From contig JAJEKV010000011.1 in assembly GCA_021234155.1 (NCBI GenBank), positions 17,626,677 to 17,690,676 on the forward strand: a stretch of 64,000 nucleotides of DNA, read 5' to 3'. Every line of letters starts with the position of its first letter. Position 1 is the stretch's first letter. The DNA comes from Isoetes taiwanensis (taxonomy: Eukaryota; Streptophyta; Lycopodiopsida; Isoetales; Isoetaceae). The position numbers and the translations under genes were made by a program. The notes below the pieces were generated by a model. It saw nothing but the letters and a program-made list of their open reading frames with translations, did no database searches and was not told where the DNA came from. This document shows, one piece after another, positions 12,420 to 21,660 of this stretch.

Positions 12420-14678
12420 TATCTTCCTAGGAAATGTGCCGGTTGGTGTCTTGGGATTGTCGAGATTTTTTCGTAGCATAAAAGGTGATGGCACGTATCC
12501 CATTGCAAAAGATATGGATATCCTTTTGCTCATGTGAGCATTCTGCCAAAAGGCTACCTCATTTCATAGTCTATCAATACTTTTCATTATTTAATGAATG
12601 TCATGTGCAATGAGGCTGTGGCAGGGCTGCTTGCTATTTCAAGGATGCCCTTGCTCTATATATCACGCTGCATAAAGTTGATAGATATCACTGCTATATG
12701 GATGAAACTCCATTGCAACAATGGTAGTGCCATTTTTTGTTACTGCCTGTTACTTTCCACTTACATCATCACCTTTCTATGATGAATATGATGTAGACTG
12801 CAATGATCCTTATGGTGATCTTTATGATGACATTGCTTAAATTAAACAGTTAGGGCATGATATTCTTCTTGGTGACTTCAATGCTCATACTGCTGCAATG
12901 CAAGCTACTCAGTTTATACTTGAGGATGCCCGTGACCCTTTATGGATGTATGCTAATGAAATAATTTTGCCAAGTTCATCGCCTGATGCTAACAAACCTA
13001 TCTCAATATTTTGAAGAGAACTCATTCAATTGTGTGAAGTTTTTAGGATGGTAATTTGAAATGGCTTAGAGCAATGGCCACACTCTAAAAGGTGTTACAT
13101 GCAGACAGGATAGGTAGGGAGGTGGTACTAGTGTTGTTGATTATGTCATTTCCCAAGTGCAAGCCTTGGATCTCATTTCAGATTTTCGAATTGGCACAAG
13201 GCGTAGAGATGAGGAGATAAATTCTGACCACTATCCACTTTATTTGTCATTCAACTAGGAGCTTGCACCTCTTCAATCCATTGTCGTCCATGCTCCTGCT
13301 TCTCGCATTCGTTTGACTATTCGAGATCTTTTGAATATGCACAAACATTAGCTCCTACACCTGAAGGTATTTTGGATTACCCAACGCATTTGTTTGCACT
13401 TTGCTTACTTCTGTTGTCTCTTGCTACGGCACAATGCTTCTAGTGCTGCTCATGCTAGTAGAAAATCCTTTCCTAGAAATGCATGGTTCAATGCAGAATG
13501 CAAACAGCTTAAAAAATACTTGCGAATGATCATTGAGCCAGATACACGTCATAATGCCATCAAATATTTTAAGCCTGTGCTGAAACGCATGCTTTGTTGC
13601 TAAGCATCAGAAATGTTTGAATTGTTGCTACGTGAGCCTCGAACCTTCTAGCGCAAAATATTATGTCGACCACATCCTACTCTTAGATATATTCCTATGC
13701 AACGATGGAATGAGGAATTGATCCAATTATATGATCATCTTGGGATTCTTAATTCTGTGCCTCCTTTGGTAGGTAATATTCTTCAACTCACAGAGGAGGA
13801 AGTCAAAGAAGTCTTGCGATATCTGTCCAATGGCAAGTCTCCTGATCTTCAAGATTTGCAAGTAAACTTGCTTAAATTAAAGGGGGGGGGGGGTGTGGGG
13901 GTAAATCAAGCTTTGCAAGAAGGATTGCCAGAAACTTGGGCTATCAGTAAGGTCATACCAATTCACAAAGCAGGTACCTTTCGAATTATCGCATGATCAT
14001 GGTCAGTTCCATATTTTCCAAGCTCCTAGCCAGTATTATTGAGAAGCGGTTGATATCATGGGCAGAACATACTGGTGTACATGCTGTAGAACAGGCATGC
14101 TTTCGTCCAAGCCATTTTATGATAGACCATATTTTCACATTGCCCATGCTTGTTGGACATAGAAGCTTGAAACAAGACCTCTATATATGCTTTGTAGATT
14201 TTACTTCTGCCTTTGATACAATACCTGACGAGCTTCTTTGGTAGCACTTGCAAGCACTTGGAGTTCCACAAGGCCTTCAAAATGCAGTTTACCAACTCTA
14301 TAAAAGGGTCTTTGCTAAGTTTCCAGCATCGGGTACCACAATCACTAGCGATATTGGACTATGACAGGGTTGCCCTCTATCTTCTACACTCTTTAACTTG
14401 TGCATTGATCAATTGAAAGAATGGCTTGATCACCATAATGGCGGAGGGCCCACGTTTAGCACACTATATCATCAGCAACTTATGTATGCTGATGATGTTT
14501 CGCTTATGGCACATACTAGTGTTAGTATGCAACAAGATTTACATGCGTTGTACAGTTTTGTAAGAACGCAAGCCTGCATATCAATAGACCTAGCTCTTGG
14601 TAGTTCAATCTTCTCGGTGTACTATTCCAACTTTTCATTATGATAGCCACGAAGTTGAAGTTGTAGATAGCTACAAGT
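12420..14678 (+). pseudogene. LINE B endonuclease and reverse transcriptase (decayed)
   Basis: Fragments in several frames follow the order of an APE-type endonuclease plus RT. LVSWDC is near 12437, HDILLGDFNAHTAA near 12855 (the GDFN signature), and SDHYPLYLSF near 13228 (terminal His motif). RT-domain pieces follow at 13697-14640: SNGKSPD, ISKVIPIHKAG, FVDFTSAFDTIPDELLW and MYADDVSLMA (the YADD motif). Many stops and frameshifts make it non-functional. The frame is cut at 14678 by Copia-1 within the codons for VVDSYKYLGVEF, which resume at 19606. The ORF1 piece lies immediately upstream. Confidence 0.8.
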
Positions 14679-15309
14679 TGTAAGAAGTTAGTTCATGTTT
14701 GAATTTATTCTACAGGGAAAAGCTAGGTGAAGGTCAAGGAAGATTAGGGCGTGCTTATTTTTACATGAGCCAATTTTAGAGATTGTGAAGTGATATTTGA
14801 TTATATCCCTATGGTTTCTATGGTTTCTATGGTTTCGAACCTAATATTAGCAGTTAGATTCTCGGTTGAATGAAATGTGAACTCCTATGCCTTGTAGTGC
14901 GGCATCTGATCCAAAATCGACTGCGTTCGGTTAGGATCCTATTTTCAATATAACGAGAATCAACCGAACTAGTCTTTGGGGCAACTTCCGGAGCTTGATC
15001 GGGCAGTAAAATTCAAGCAAGGTTTGGCCCTAGACGGATTATCAATTGATAGTATATTTAATGAATAGTGAACCGGCTCAATTGTGAACAGTAGATTGTG
15101 AACAATAGACTATAAGTTTATTCGAAGATCATTTGTTAAATTGATCATTTACATGTGACTTAATTAGGATGGATTCCTGATGTATTGCATTGTGTGAAAT
15201 GCTAAGTTTATGAACTGGTTGTCATACAACATATTTAACTTGTGATTTTGTGGCTAGATATGTTTGTCTAGAAGGATGATGTTCTAACCTCTGTGATCAA
15301 TATTGCACA
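14679..15309 (+). repeat. Copia-1 5' LTR
   Basis: A 631-bp terminal repeat with TG...CA ends. Its part from about 14817 on reappears at 17590-17621 plus 19143-19605. It includes three TATGGTTTC units at 14813-14839, the likely microhomology used in the internal deletion. Confidence 0.9.
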
Positions 15310-15323
15310 TTGGTATCAGAGCT
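15310..15323 (+). other. Copia-1 primer binding site (tRNA-iMet)
   Basis: TTGGTATCAGAGCT directly follows the 5' LTR. TGGTATCAGAGC is complementary to the 3' end of plant initiator-Met tRNA, the usual copia primer. Confidence 0.95.
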
Positions 15324-15329
15324 AGATTA

Positions 15330-16295
15330 ATGGCAACCAGACTTGGATCCTCTTTGTTAAGTGGTGTGGAGACTTTTCAAGGAGAAGCTGGCTTCCAAGC
15401 GTGGAAGGAGAGGATGAAAGATGTGCTGTTGGCTGAAGATCTTTGGGATCTTGTTGAAGGAGTTGAACCAAATGAAGGTGAAAGCAGTGCAACCTCAGGA
15501 GGTAATGCTGCAAGTGAAGAATCTGTTCATACTGGAACTGGAACTGGAACTGGTGGAAATGCTGCAAAAAGGGCTCAGCAGGCCAGGTGTATTATCTCAA
15601 GCAAGCTTAGTTCAAGCATCATGTTCAAGCTCAAAGGAAAGTCGCCAAGACAAATGTGGGACTTCCTACTCAAGAATTATGAGGTAAAAAACTCTTCTCA
15701 GATTGAGATGCTGGACAGGGAGCTGAGGAAGTTAAAGTTTAGGGAAGATGACAATCTGACACAATTTTTCCAAAAATATGACAATATTGTTGCCGACATG
15801 GAAGCAACTGGAATTCCCATAACTAAAGATTTTCATGTGCTTTCTTTATCTCGTGCTTTCTCTGATTTTGATCAGCTCTCTACACTGGTAAGAAGCGTTG
15901 CTAGGAACAGAGAGAAAGCTGAATTAATGATTAGAACCGAAATTGAACAGAGAAAAATAATTAAAGGGGAGGAAGAAGAAGCTGCGGAGGTGCTTTTTGC
16001 AGGAAAGAGAAGAGGTCATTTTGACAAAAATAAACTTGGACCTTGTTTCATCTGCAAGGCATACGGGCATCTAAAAAGCAACGGTCCTAAAGCAAAGGAG
16101 AAGGAGAGTAGGTGTTATAATTGCGAAGGTTTTCGCCACATGTCATCAGCCTGTCCAAGCCCAAGAGGTTCAGGAAGGAACAAAGGGAAGGGTGGTAACT
16201 TTGCTGTAAAAGGAAAGAGTAATGCTTACAAAGTAAGAAATGAATTTGCCGGTACCGTAAATTTGCTTACAAGAGGCGACTCACGAAGAAAATGA
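15330..16295 (+). CDS. Copia-1 gag polyprotein
   Basis: An open frame of about 320 residues, the nucleocapsid/capsid part of a plant Ty1/copia element that packages element RNA in cytoplasmic particles. I start at ATG 15330 (MATRLGSSLLSG) because the in-frame ATG at 15303 lies within LTR and primer site. Early residues contain QAWKERMKDVLL and LWDLVEG, and the middle contains YEVKNSSQIEMLDRELRKLK, both typical of copia UBN2-type gag. Near the C-terminus are two zinc knuckles. The first, CFICKAYGHLKSNG, has Gly where Cys should be (AACGGT for the expected TGT context). The second, CYNCEGFRHMSSAC, is complete. The frame closes at 16295, just before the protease region. Confidence 0.85.
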   Translation: MATRLGSSLLSGVETFQGEAGFQAWKERMKDVLLAEDLWDLVEGVEPNEGESSATSGGNAASEESVHTGTGTGTGGNAAKRAQQARCIISSKLSSSIMFKLKGKSPRQMWDFLLKNYEVKNSSQIEMLDRELRKLKFREDDNLTQFFQKYDNIVADMEATGIPITKDFHVLSLSRAFSDFDQLSTLVRSVARNREKAELMIRTEIEQRKIIKGEEEEAAEVLFAGKRRGHFDKNKLGPCFICKAYGHLKSNGPKAKEKESRCYNCEGFRHMSSACPSPRGSGRNKGKGGNFAVKGKSNAYKVRNEFAGTVNLLTRGDSRRK

Positions 16296-16299
16296 TCGG

Positions 16300-17589
16300 A
16301 TGCAGGAGGTAACAAACAATGTTATTTGTACTATTTCTGAAAAAGAGGCTAACAAAAACAATGACATACTTGTATTAGATAGTGGGTGAGATCGGTGGTC
16401 GAGGAACTCTTGATGCTCTCAAGGAAAGCGAGGAAAAGAAGTGGCGTTTCACGTGCGGATGGGTGATGGAGAGTTGCGGCAAGTAGAGAGTCAGGAATCT
16501 TGGAAATTTTTTATTTGAATGGTCAGGTCGTCAACTTAAGTAATGTCTTGTGCGTACCTAATATAGTTAGGAATTTGATCTCGATCAGCCAGCTTGTGGA
16601 CATGGGCTATAGAGTTTGTTTTGACAAACTCTCATGTAAAATCTATTTGAATGATGAATTGAAGTTTACGGCTAAGCGATTTGGCAACTTGTTTGGGTTT
16701 CATAATAATGCACGGAAGTATAAATTTGGTTCACTTCCCAACCATTAAGTTGTGTACGAAATTTGGGGACACACACTTAGACAACATTAAGCGATTGGCA
16801 AAGGCGTCGATTTTTTCACAGCAGAAAATGACAATTTCGTATTACCCACGGTTGCATGTTAGGAAAAAGTACCAGGCTTCCTTTTGGAAGGAGAGTAGAC
16901 GAGCCAGAAAACTTGCTTGATTTGGTACATACTGACCTTTGTGGCCCCTTAAATGTCAGGAGCATGCATGGCAGGAAGTACTTTATTACTTTCATAGACG
17001 ATCATTCAAGGAGAACAAGATGTTTTTTTCTCAGGACCAAAGACCAAGCATACAAAGCTTCGGGATTTTTGAAGCTGAAGCGAGAAAGAATCTTTGGGAG
17101 AAAAATCAAGTGCCTTAGGTTCCGGCGAGAGGTGGGGAATATGTGAATAATGTGTTTAAAGGTTATTGCGAGGAGGCGAGGGAAATCGGGGAGGCGAGGT
17201 CACATGCGGCCATACCCTCGACAAAATGGTGTTCTTTGAGAGGAAGAAACAGATCCCTTTTAGATGGAGTTAGATCAATGCTCAAGCATTGTGGTCTGCC
17301 TTAATTATACGTGGGAGGAAGCCGTGAAGGCAGTAGTACACATTCAAAACATATTGCCATCATCTAGTATTCAAGAAGAAATTAGGGCGGTACGTGGAGC
17401 AACAAACAAGTGAGGTATGATTTCCTAAAAGCTTTTGGTTGCATTTGTTTTGCACATATTCCAAAGGAACTTAGGAAAAAGCTGGACAATAGATCAGTGT
17501 TGAGGTATTTAGTAGGGTATAATGACATGTCCAAGGGCTACAGAATATTTGATCCAGAAAACAAGAGGATTCTAGTAAGTAGAGATGTA
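16300..17589 (+). pseudogene. Copia-1 protease-integrase remnant
   Basis: Pieces in shifting frames match copia pol. Near 16368 is ILVLDSG followed by a stop (aspartic protease DSGA). At 16500-16748 is VLCVPNIVRNLISISQL. Integrase pieces at 16856-17146 include DLVHTDLCGPLNV and FITFIDDHSRR, and the region near 17215 has bases expected for PQQNG. At 17410-17589 is FGCICFAHIPKELRKKLDNR and YRIFDPENKRILVSRDV. Frame breaks are dense between 16380 and 17410 and many occur where CAG or CTG codon context is expected. RT and RNase H are missing. Confidence 0.8.
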
Positions 17590-17621
17590 ATGGTTTCTAT
17601 GGTTTCGAACCTAATATTAGC
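17590..17621 (+). repeat. Copia-1 3' LTR, left piece
   Basis: ATGGTTTCTATGGTTTC onward equals the middle of the 5' LTR. The first roughly 140 bp of the LTR are lost in the pol deletion. The LTR then breaks at ATTAGC (17616-17621) for the insert and resumes at 19143. Confidence 0.85.
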
Positions 17622-19142
17622 GTGACATTCGATGCGATATCACGGTCTCAAGGCGTATAAAATCTTGCAAATCGAATCGCAGCATTACCGCGCCATTCAA
17701 TTGGCGTAATGCGCCCGGCGTGTAGCCAAGCAAGTGGCGCCCTAGGGGGCAACTTGCAAGGGTGCGCACACTTATGAATGTGCGCACTTTAGACCATTAA
17801 CCATTAGAGACATACCAAGGGTCAGGGAAACCCTAACCCTATCTGATAGCCTATGTAAGGCCACCAAACCCTAACTTTCCCTTTTTCGTCCATAGTCCTT
17901 CCGAGCTCTGTTTCACGCATTTCAAGAGTCAATCCCGACTCCCAAGGTCTGCCTGAGCGCCCCAGCTCGTCAGACTTCCTTTCCGACTGCATCTCCAAGC
18001 AAGACAGTGACATGGACGCATTCGGATCAAGAGGAGCAAACCAAGGACCAGGTATTTCGTCAATTCAATAGCCTAATCTGCCTTCCGGGCATAGAGTTAG
18101 CATGTTTAGCCTATTGAATTGCCCATAACAGCCACATAGAACCCCAGATAGTGAGCCCTAACTAAAGAACATAACTTCTATGATGTAGATTAGATATTAT
18201 TCTTTAGTTCTATAATGATGTGATGGATGGATGATCTCTGTGGACTCATTGTATTGGGAAGGGGGGTAGAGACCTACAACCTAGTAGTTGATGTTCCTAG
18301 CTAGTCCCTTTTAGTGCAATACTAGTATTCGGCCTGTGCATAAGAACCAAACCTGGTTGTGGGTGGCGGGACCAGACTGGCTTACAAGGAAGCTCATGTC
18401 CTGATTCATGAATTGTCCCTCTGGTAGTAAGGCATATCGGGGACTTCTGCGCACTAGATCTAATGCACTGCCACTGCGTGCGGGCTGTTGCATGGGTTCG
18501 ACACTCTTGGGGTGGTGTACACCTTCCATGGAGTTCAGTCGAGTAAGGGCAGTGGCCCTCTAGTTGCCTTGAGTCAGCATGCTAGCTTCTGGTGGGAGTA
18601 ATCCCTACCTGCCCCATCGGAACTGGGGAGATGCAACCCAGGAATAGCCCCTTTGGCTATGCCTCCGGCGGGCTAAAGTCCAGTTTCAAGACTTATCAAC
18701 CTACTCTGCAAAGTGTGCACAGGAGGGGCAGATGGAGCGGACTACCCAACTGCCATGTTCCCTTGCCAGCCAACTCCACTGTTATTACACTCTGTCTACT
18801 TGATCTCTGGAGGCCCAAGCTTGTCAGTCCAACCCTGAGTCTGAGCCGGGGTAGAACTCCCTTATGTGATGTACTGATCTTTGTCTATGCAGATTATGTG
18901 GTGAGCCACCTTCGTGGTGGTCATATGTTATTGATGTATGTCTACTGACGTGTATATATTGCGCTTCCGCAGCTAGGTAGGCCCTGAGGGAGACAGGGTA
19001 AATGGCCCCTTCATTCTTCCCACTGGAACATTCCATGGTTGCAGTGTTACGTGGAGGGCCCTATATTAGCATGGAGCTGGTATGGGGGATGAACTCCTGT
19101 TTGTATACGGTGGTGCACCGTATATGAGTAGGGGACGTCACA
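17622..19142 (+). mobile_element. 1.5 kb element inserted in Copia-1 LTR (solo-LTR-like or TIR element)
   Basis: 1521 bp lie between two copies of ATTAGC (17616-17621 and 19143-19148), a 6-bp target-site duplication. The left end GTGACATTC and the reverse complement of the right end TGTGACGTC are similar, giving short imperfect inverted ends. The interior has no long meaningful frame. A solo LTR of a gypsy-like element (TG...CA, short inverted ends) or a non-autonomous DNA element both fit. I see no primer site, which disfavours a complete retrotransposon. Strand is nominal. Confidence 0.7.
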
Positions 19143-19605
19143 ATTAGCAGTTAGATTCTCGGTCGAATGAAATGTGAACTCCTATGCCTTGTAGTGCGGC
19201 ATCTAATCCAAAATCGACTGCACTCGGTTAGGATCCTATTTTCAATATAACGAGAATCAACCGAACTGGTCTTTGGGGCAACTTCCGGAGCTTGATCAGG
19301 CAGTAAAATTCAAGCAAGGTTTGGCCCTAGACGGATTATCAATTGATGGTATATTTAATGAATAGTGAACCGGCTCAATTGTGAACAGTAGATTGTGAAG
19401 AATAGACTATAAGTTTATTCGAAGATCATTGTTAAATTGATCATTTACATATGACTTAATTAGGATGGATTCCTGATGTATTGCATTGTGTGAAATGCTA
19501 AGTTTATGAACTGGTTGTCATACAACATATTTAACTTGTGATTTTGTGGCTAGATATGTTTGTCTAGAAGGATGATGTTCTAACCTCTGTGATCAATATT
19601 GCACA
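19143..19605 (+). repeat. Copia-1 3' LTR, right piece
   Basis: Nearly identical to 14844-15309 of the 5' LTR, with a handful of mostly C/T differences, ending TATTGCACA and followed by the CAAGT duplication. Confidence 0.9.
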
Positions 19606-20150
19606 CAAGTATCTTGGTGTAGAGTTCTGTAAGAACATACTTTGGGAACAATGTATTATCAAGCGTGTGACTAGCTGGAGAGCACTCTATGCAATGCAGA
19701 AAAATTGTTTTTGCGCAGAGATTCATGATTGATCATGGAAAGCGCACTTGTTTCTGACTTTGATAGGACCTGTTTTACTGTATAATTCTGAGGTATGGGA
19801 GCCTAGTGCTAGTGCTTGGGAGAGCTTGGAATGGGTGCAAAAGTCCTCTCTCACTTACAGCCTAGGAGTCAAAACTATGGTGCCTTATGCGCTTCTTTTA
19901 CAAGAGACAGAATTTTTGGCCTCTTCAATATTCTGCCATGAAGTGCCGTCTGCACTACATCAGCAAGGTGCATCACATGGATGATAATATGTACCCTCTT
20001 CTCGTGCTTGACATGGCTACATCTCCCCAGCGTTTGAAACGATGTTGGAAAGAGAATTGTAATATATGGTTTGCCCGCTGTTCTGTGCAATCGGAACACT
20101 GCATGGTGCTCGCTAGTTTTGATCCTGAGCTTTTGCAATAATATCTTGAT
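19606..20150 (+). pseudogene. LINE B RT C-terminal region, resumes after Copia-1
   Basis: The frame interrupted at 14678 continues here with YLGVEFCKNILW, then FLTLIGPVLLYNSEVW and VQKSSLTYSLGVKTMVPYAL, and PQRLKRCWKENC near 20030. The same order is seen at 30765-31330. It stops at AATAATATCTTGAT (20137-20150), the target site of a LINE A insert, and continues from 20846. Confidence 0.8.
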
Positions 20151-20831
20151 ACTGATATTCTTCCTCCGTCTAATAAGTGGTCTCTTCAACTTCCTCCTCC
20201 TCAATGGCAGAAGGTGTGGTCTTGGGCATGGGACAAGCTACTTCATCCTACAGTGGCAGTTCTTTGGTGGCCGATTCTTCATAGGTGTCTGCGGGTTAAT
20301 GTCCTTGTCCATAAGTTTAACCCTAGAATATCAAATCAGTGTCCAGTATGCAAGCGTGGATCTGAGACCATTGAGCATTGCTTTTTCATGTGTGAACACC
20401 TTAGACAGGTATGGGACTGGTTGTTTTCCCCTTTTCAGGTTTCACTAACAAGTCAACAACTGCTTTTGGCAATTTACCCAAATACTTGGACAGAGTTACA
20501 AGGCCAGGCTTTTCATCTAGCAGCAGGATGGTTGCTTTGGACTATCTGGAAAAGACGAAGATTGGTAATCTTCAAAGGTCTGGATGTGGCAGATAATCAT
20601 GTTCTCCAAGAAGCTCAAGGTTACATTGTAAAGTCGTATCATTGTTCTTCACTTGCCCCTCGCAAGAGGCGATTGATTTTTGAGGAGTTTTTGGATGTGC
20701 ACTCTTATGCTTAGGCAGGTTGCTTCACTCGGTGGGTCTCCGCTTATCCGCTGAGATTTTATTCCTGTCTCTGCATTTATACTTGTATTTGACTCTTTGA
20801 TTGAATAAAGTCTGACGTCCTTCAACAAAAA
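20151..20831 (+). mobile_element. LINE A, short 5'-truncated insert
   Basis: A 680-bp piece holds only the C-terminal zf-RVT region, including CPVCKRGSETIEHCFFMCEH (Cys/His finger) and WLLWTIWKRRRLVIFKG, then the family 3' end ATAAAGTCTGACGTCCTTCAA and a short A-run. It is flanked by a perfect 14-bp duplication AATAATATCTTGAT (20137-20150 and 20832-20845). The frame at 20214-20714 is open, so it is a younger insert than the LINE B around it. Confidence 0.88.
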
Positions 20832-20845
20832 AATAATATCTTGAT

Positions 20846-21342
20846 GGTCGTTTTTCTCAGAAGATATGGGATGCAATTACCTTAACCCAAGTTAAAACTA
20901 GTCATTATCATGCACATATGAATCCCACTTTGGCACCAGGACCACAAGCTTATTTGCTTGCTTCCTTATCTAAGAAAAAACTTGTAGCTATTGTATCAAT
21001 TCGCATAGGGTCCCACAAGCTACGGATTGAGACAGGTAGATTGCAGAGGCTGCAATTGTCACGAGAAGCGAGATTATGTGCATATTGCCAGTTACAGATT
21101 ATTGGCATACTTGAGATTCTAGATGAGCGTCTTCAATTATTGGGCTCTCAGCAGTCATCGTTGTCTACTTATATTTTCTTCTTGCTTGTCTAGTATCATC
21201 ATTACCGCAAAGGTTTTTCCTTTGAAAACCTTTCAAGGCAGGAGTTTTTTAATCCTAGTAGTGATGGTTGTACTATGCCATCATATGGGTCCCATGGTCT
21301 CTTGATCTTTGTGGATGTTTAAAAATCTATTTTATTCTCTTC
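20846..21342 (+). mobile_element. LINE B 3' end (main copy)
   Basis: The sequence continues LINE B coding: INPTL/MNPTLAPGPQAYLLASL and GSHKLRIETGRLQ. The C-terminal finger region is shortened compared with 46618-47235. The conserved 3' segment with AAGGTTTTTCC...AAAACC...GTTTTTTAATCC and a short decayed TTCTA-like tail ends near 21342. Confidence 0.82.
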
Positions 21343-21660
21343 CCCCCTTTTTTTTTCAACAACCCTTTCTTCCCCTCCACCTCATTTCCTTTCCCTTTTC
21401 TCCCTTTCTCTTGTCGCCTTTCCGTTTTCCTGATGAATTTTTTCCTTTCCCTTGTCCTCTGTTTCCCACCCTTTCCCCTTTTCCCTTTTCCATATGCCCT
21501 TTTTGCCTTTCCTTCCCCCTTTCTGCCCTTGTTCCTTTTCCCTTTTCTCTTTTCCTATGCCATTTTCCCATATTTTTTCTCTTCCTTTTTTTGTGCCTTG
21601 TTTTTCTCTTCTGCCCACCCTTTCTGTCTTCTCCATTTTTCTTTTTCTATTCCAGTTACG
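21330..21660. repeat. Polypyrimidine (CT-rich) tract
   Basis: About 330 bp in which the plus strand is almost entirely C and T, with units like CCCTTTTCC repeated irregularly. Long frames over it are compositional artefacts. Directly downstream (21695-21910) are two diverged copies of a segment with TTGCTCAAAATTGACTGT. Confidence 0.8.

Larger units (their letters stand above)
14679..19605 (+). mobile_element. Copia-1, internally deleted Ty1/copia element in LINE B
   Basis: The element starts TGTAAGAAG and ends TATTGCACA, flanked by a perfect 5-bp duplication CAAGT (14674-14678 and 19606-19610). Inside are a 5' LTR, a tRNA-iMet primer site, gag, and a damaged protease-integrase region. The RT and RNase H region is absent: the integrase end joins directly into LTR sequence at ATGGTTTC, removing the rest of pol and the first part of the 3' LTR. 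A further 1.5 kb element sits in the 3' LTR. The two LTRs differ at few positions where compared, so insertion is comparatively recent. Confidence 0.92.
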
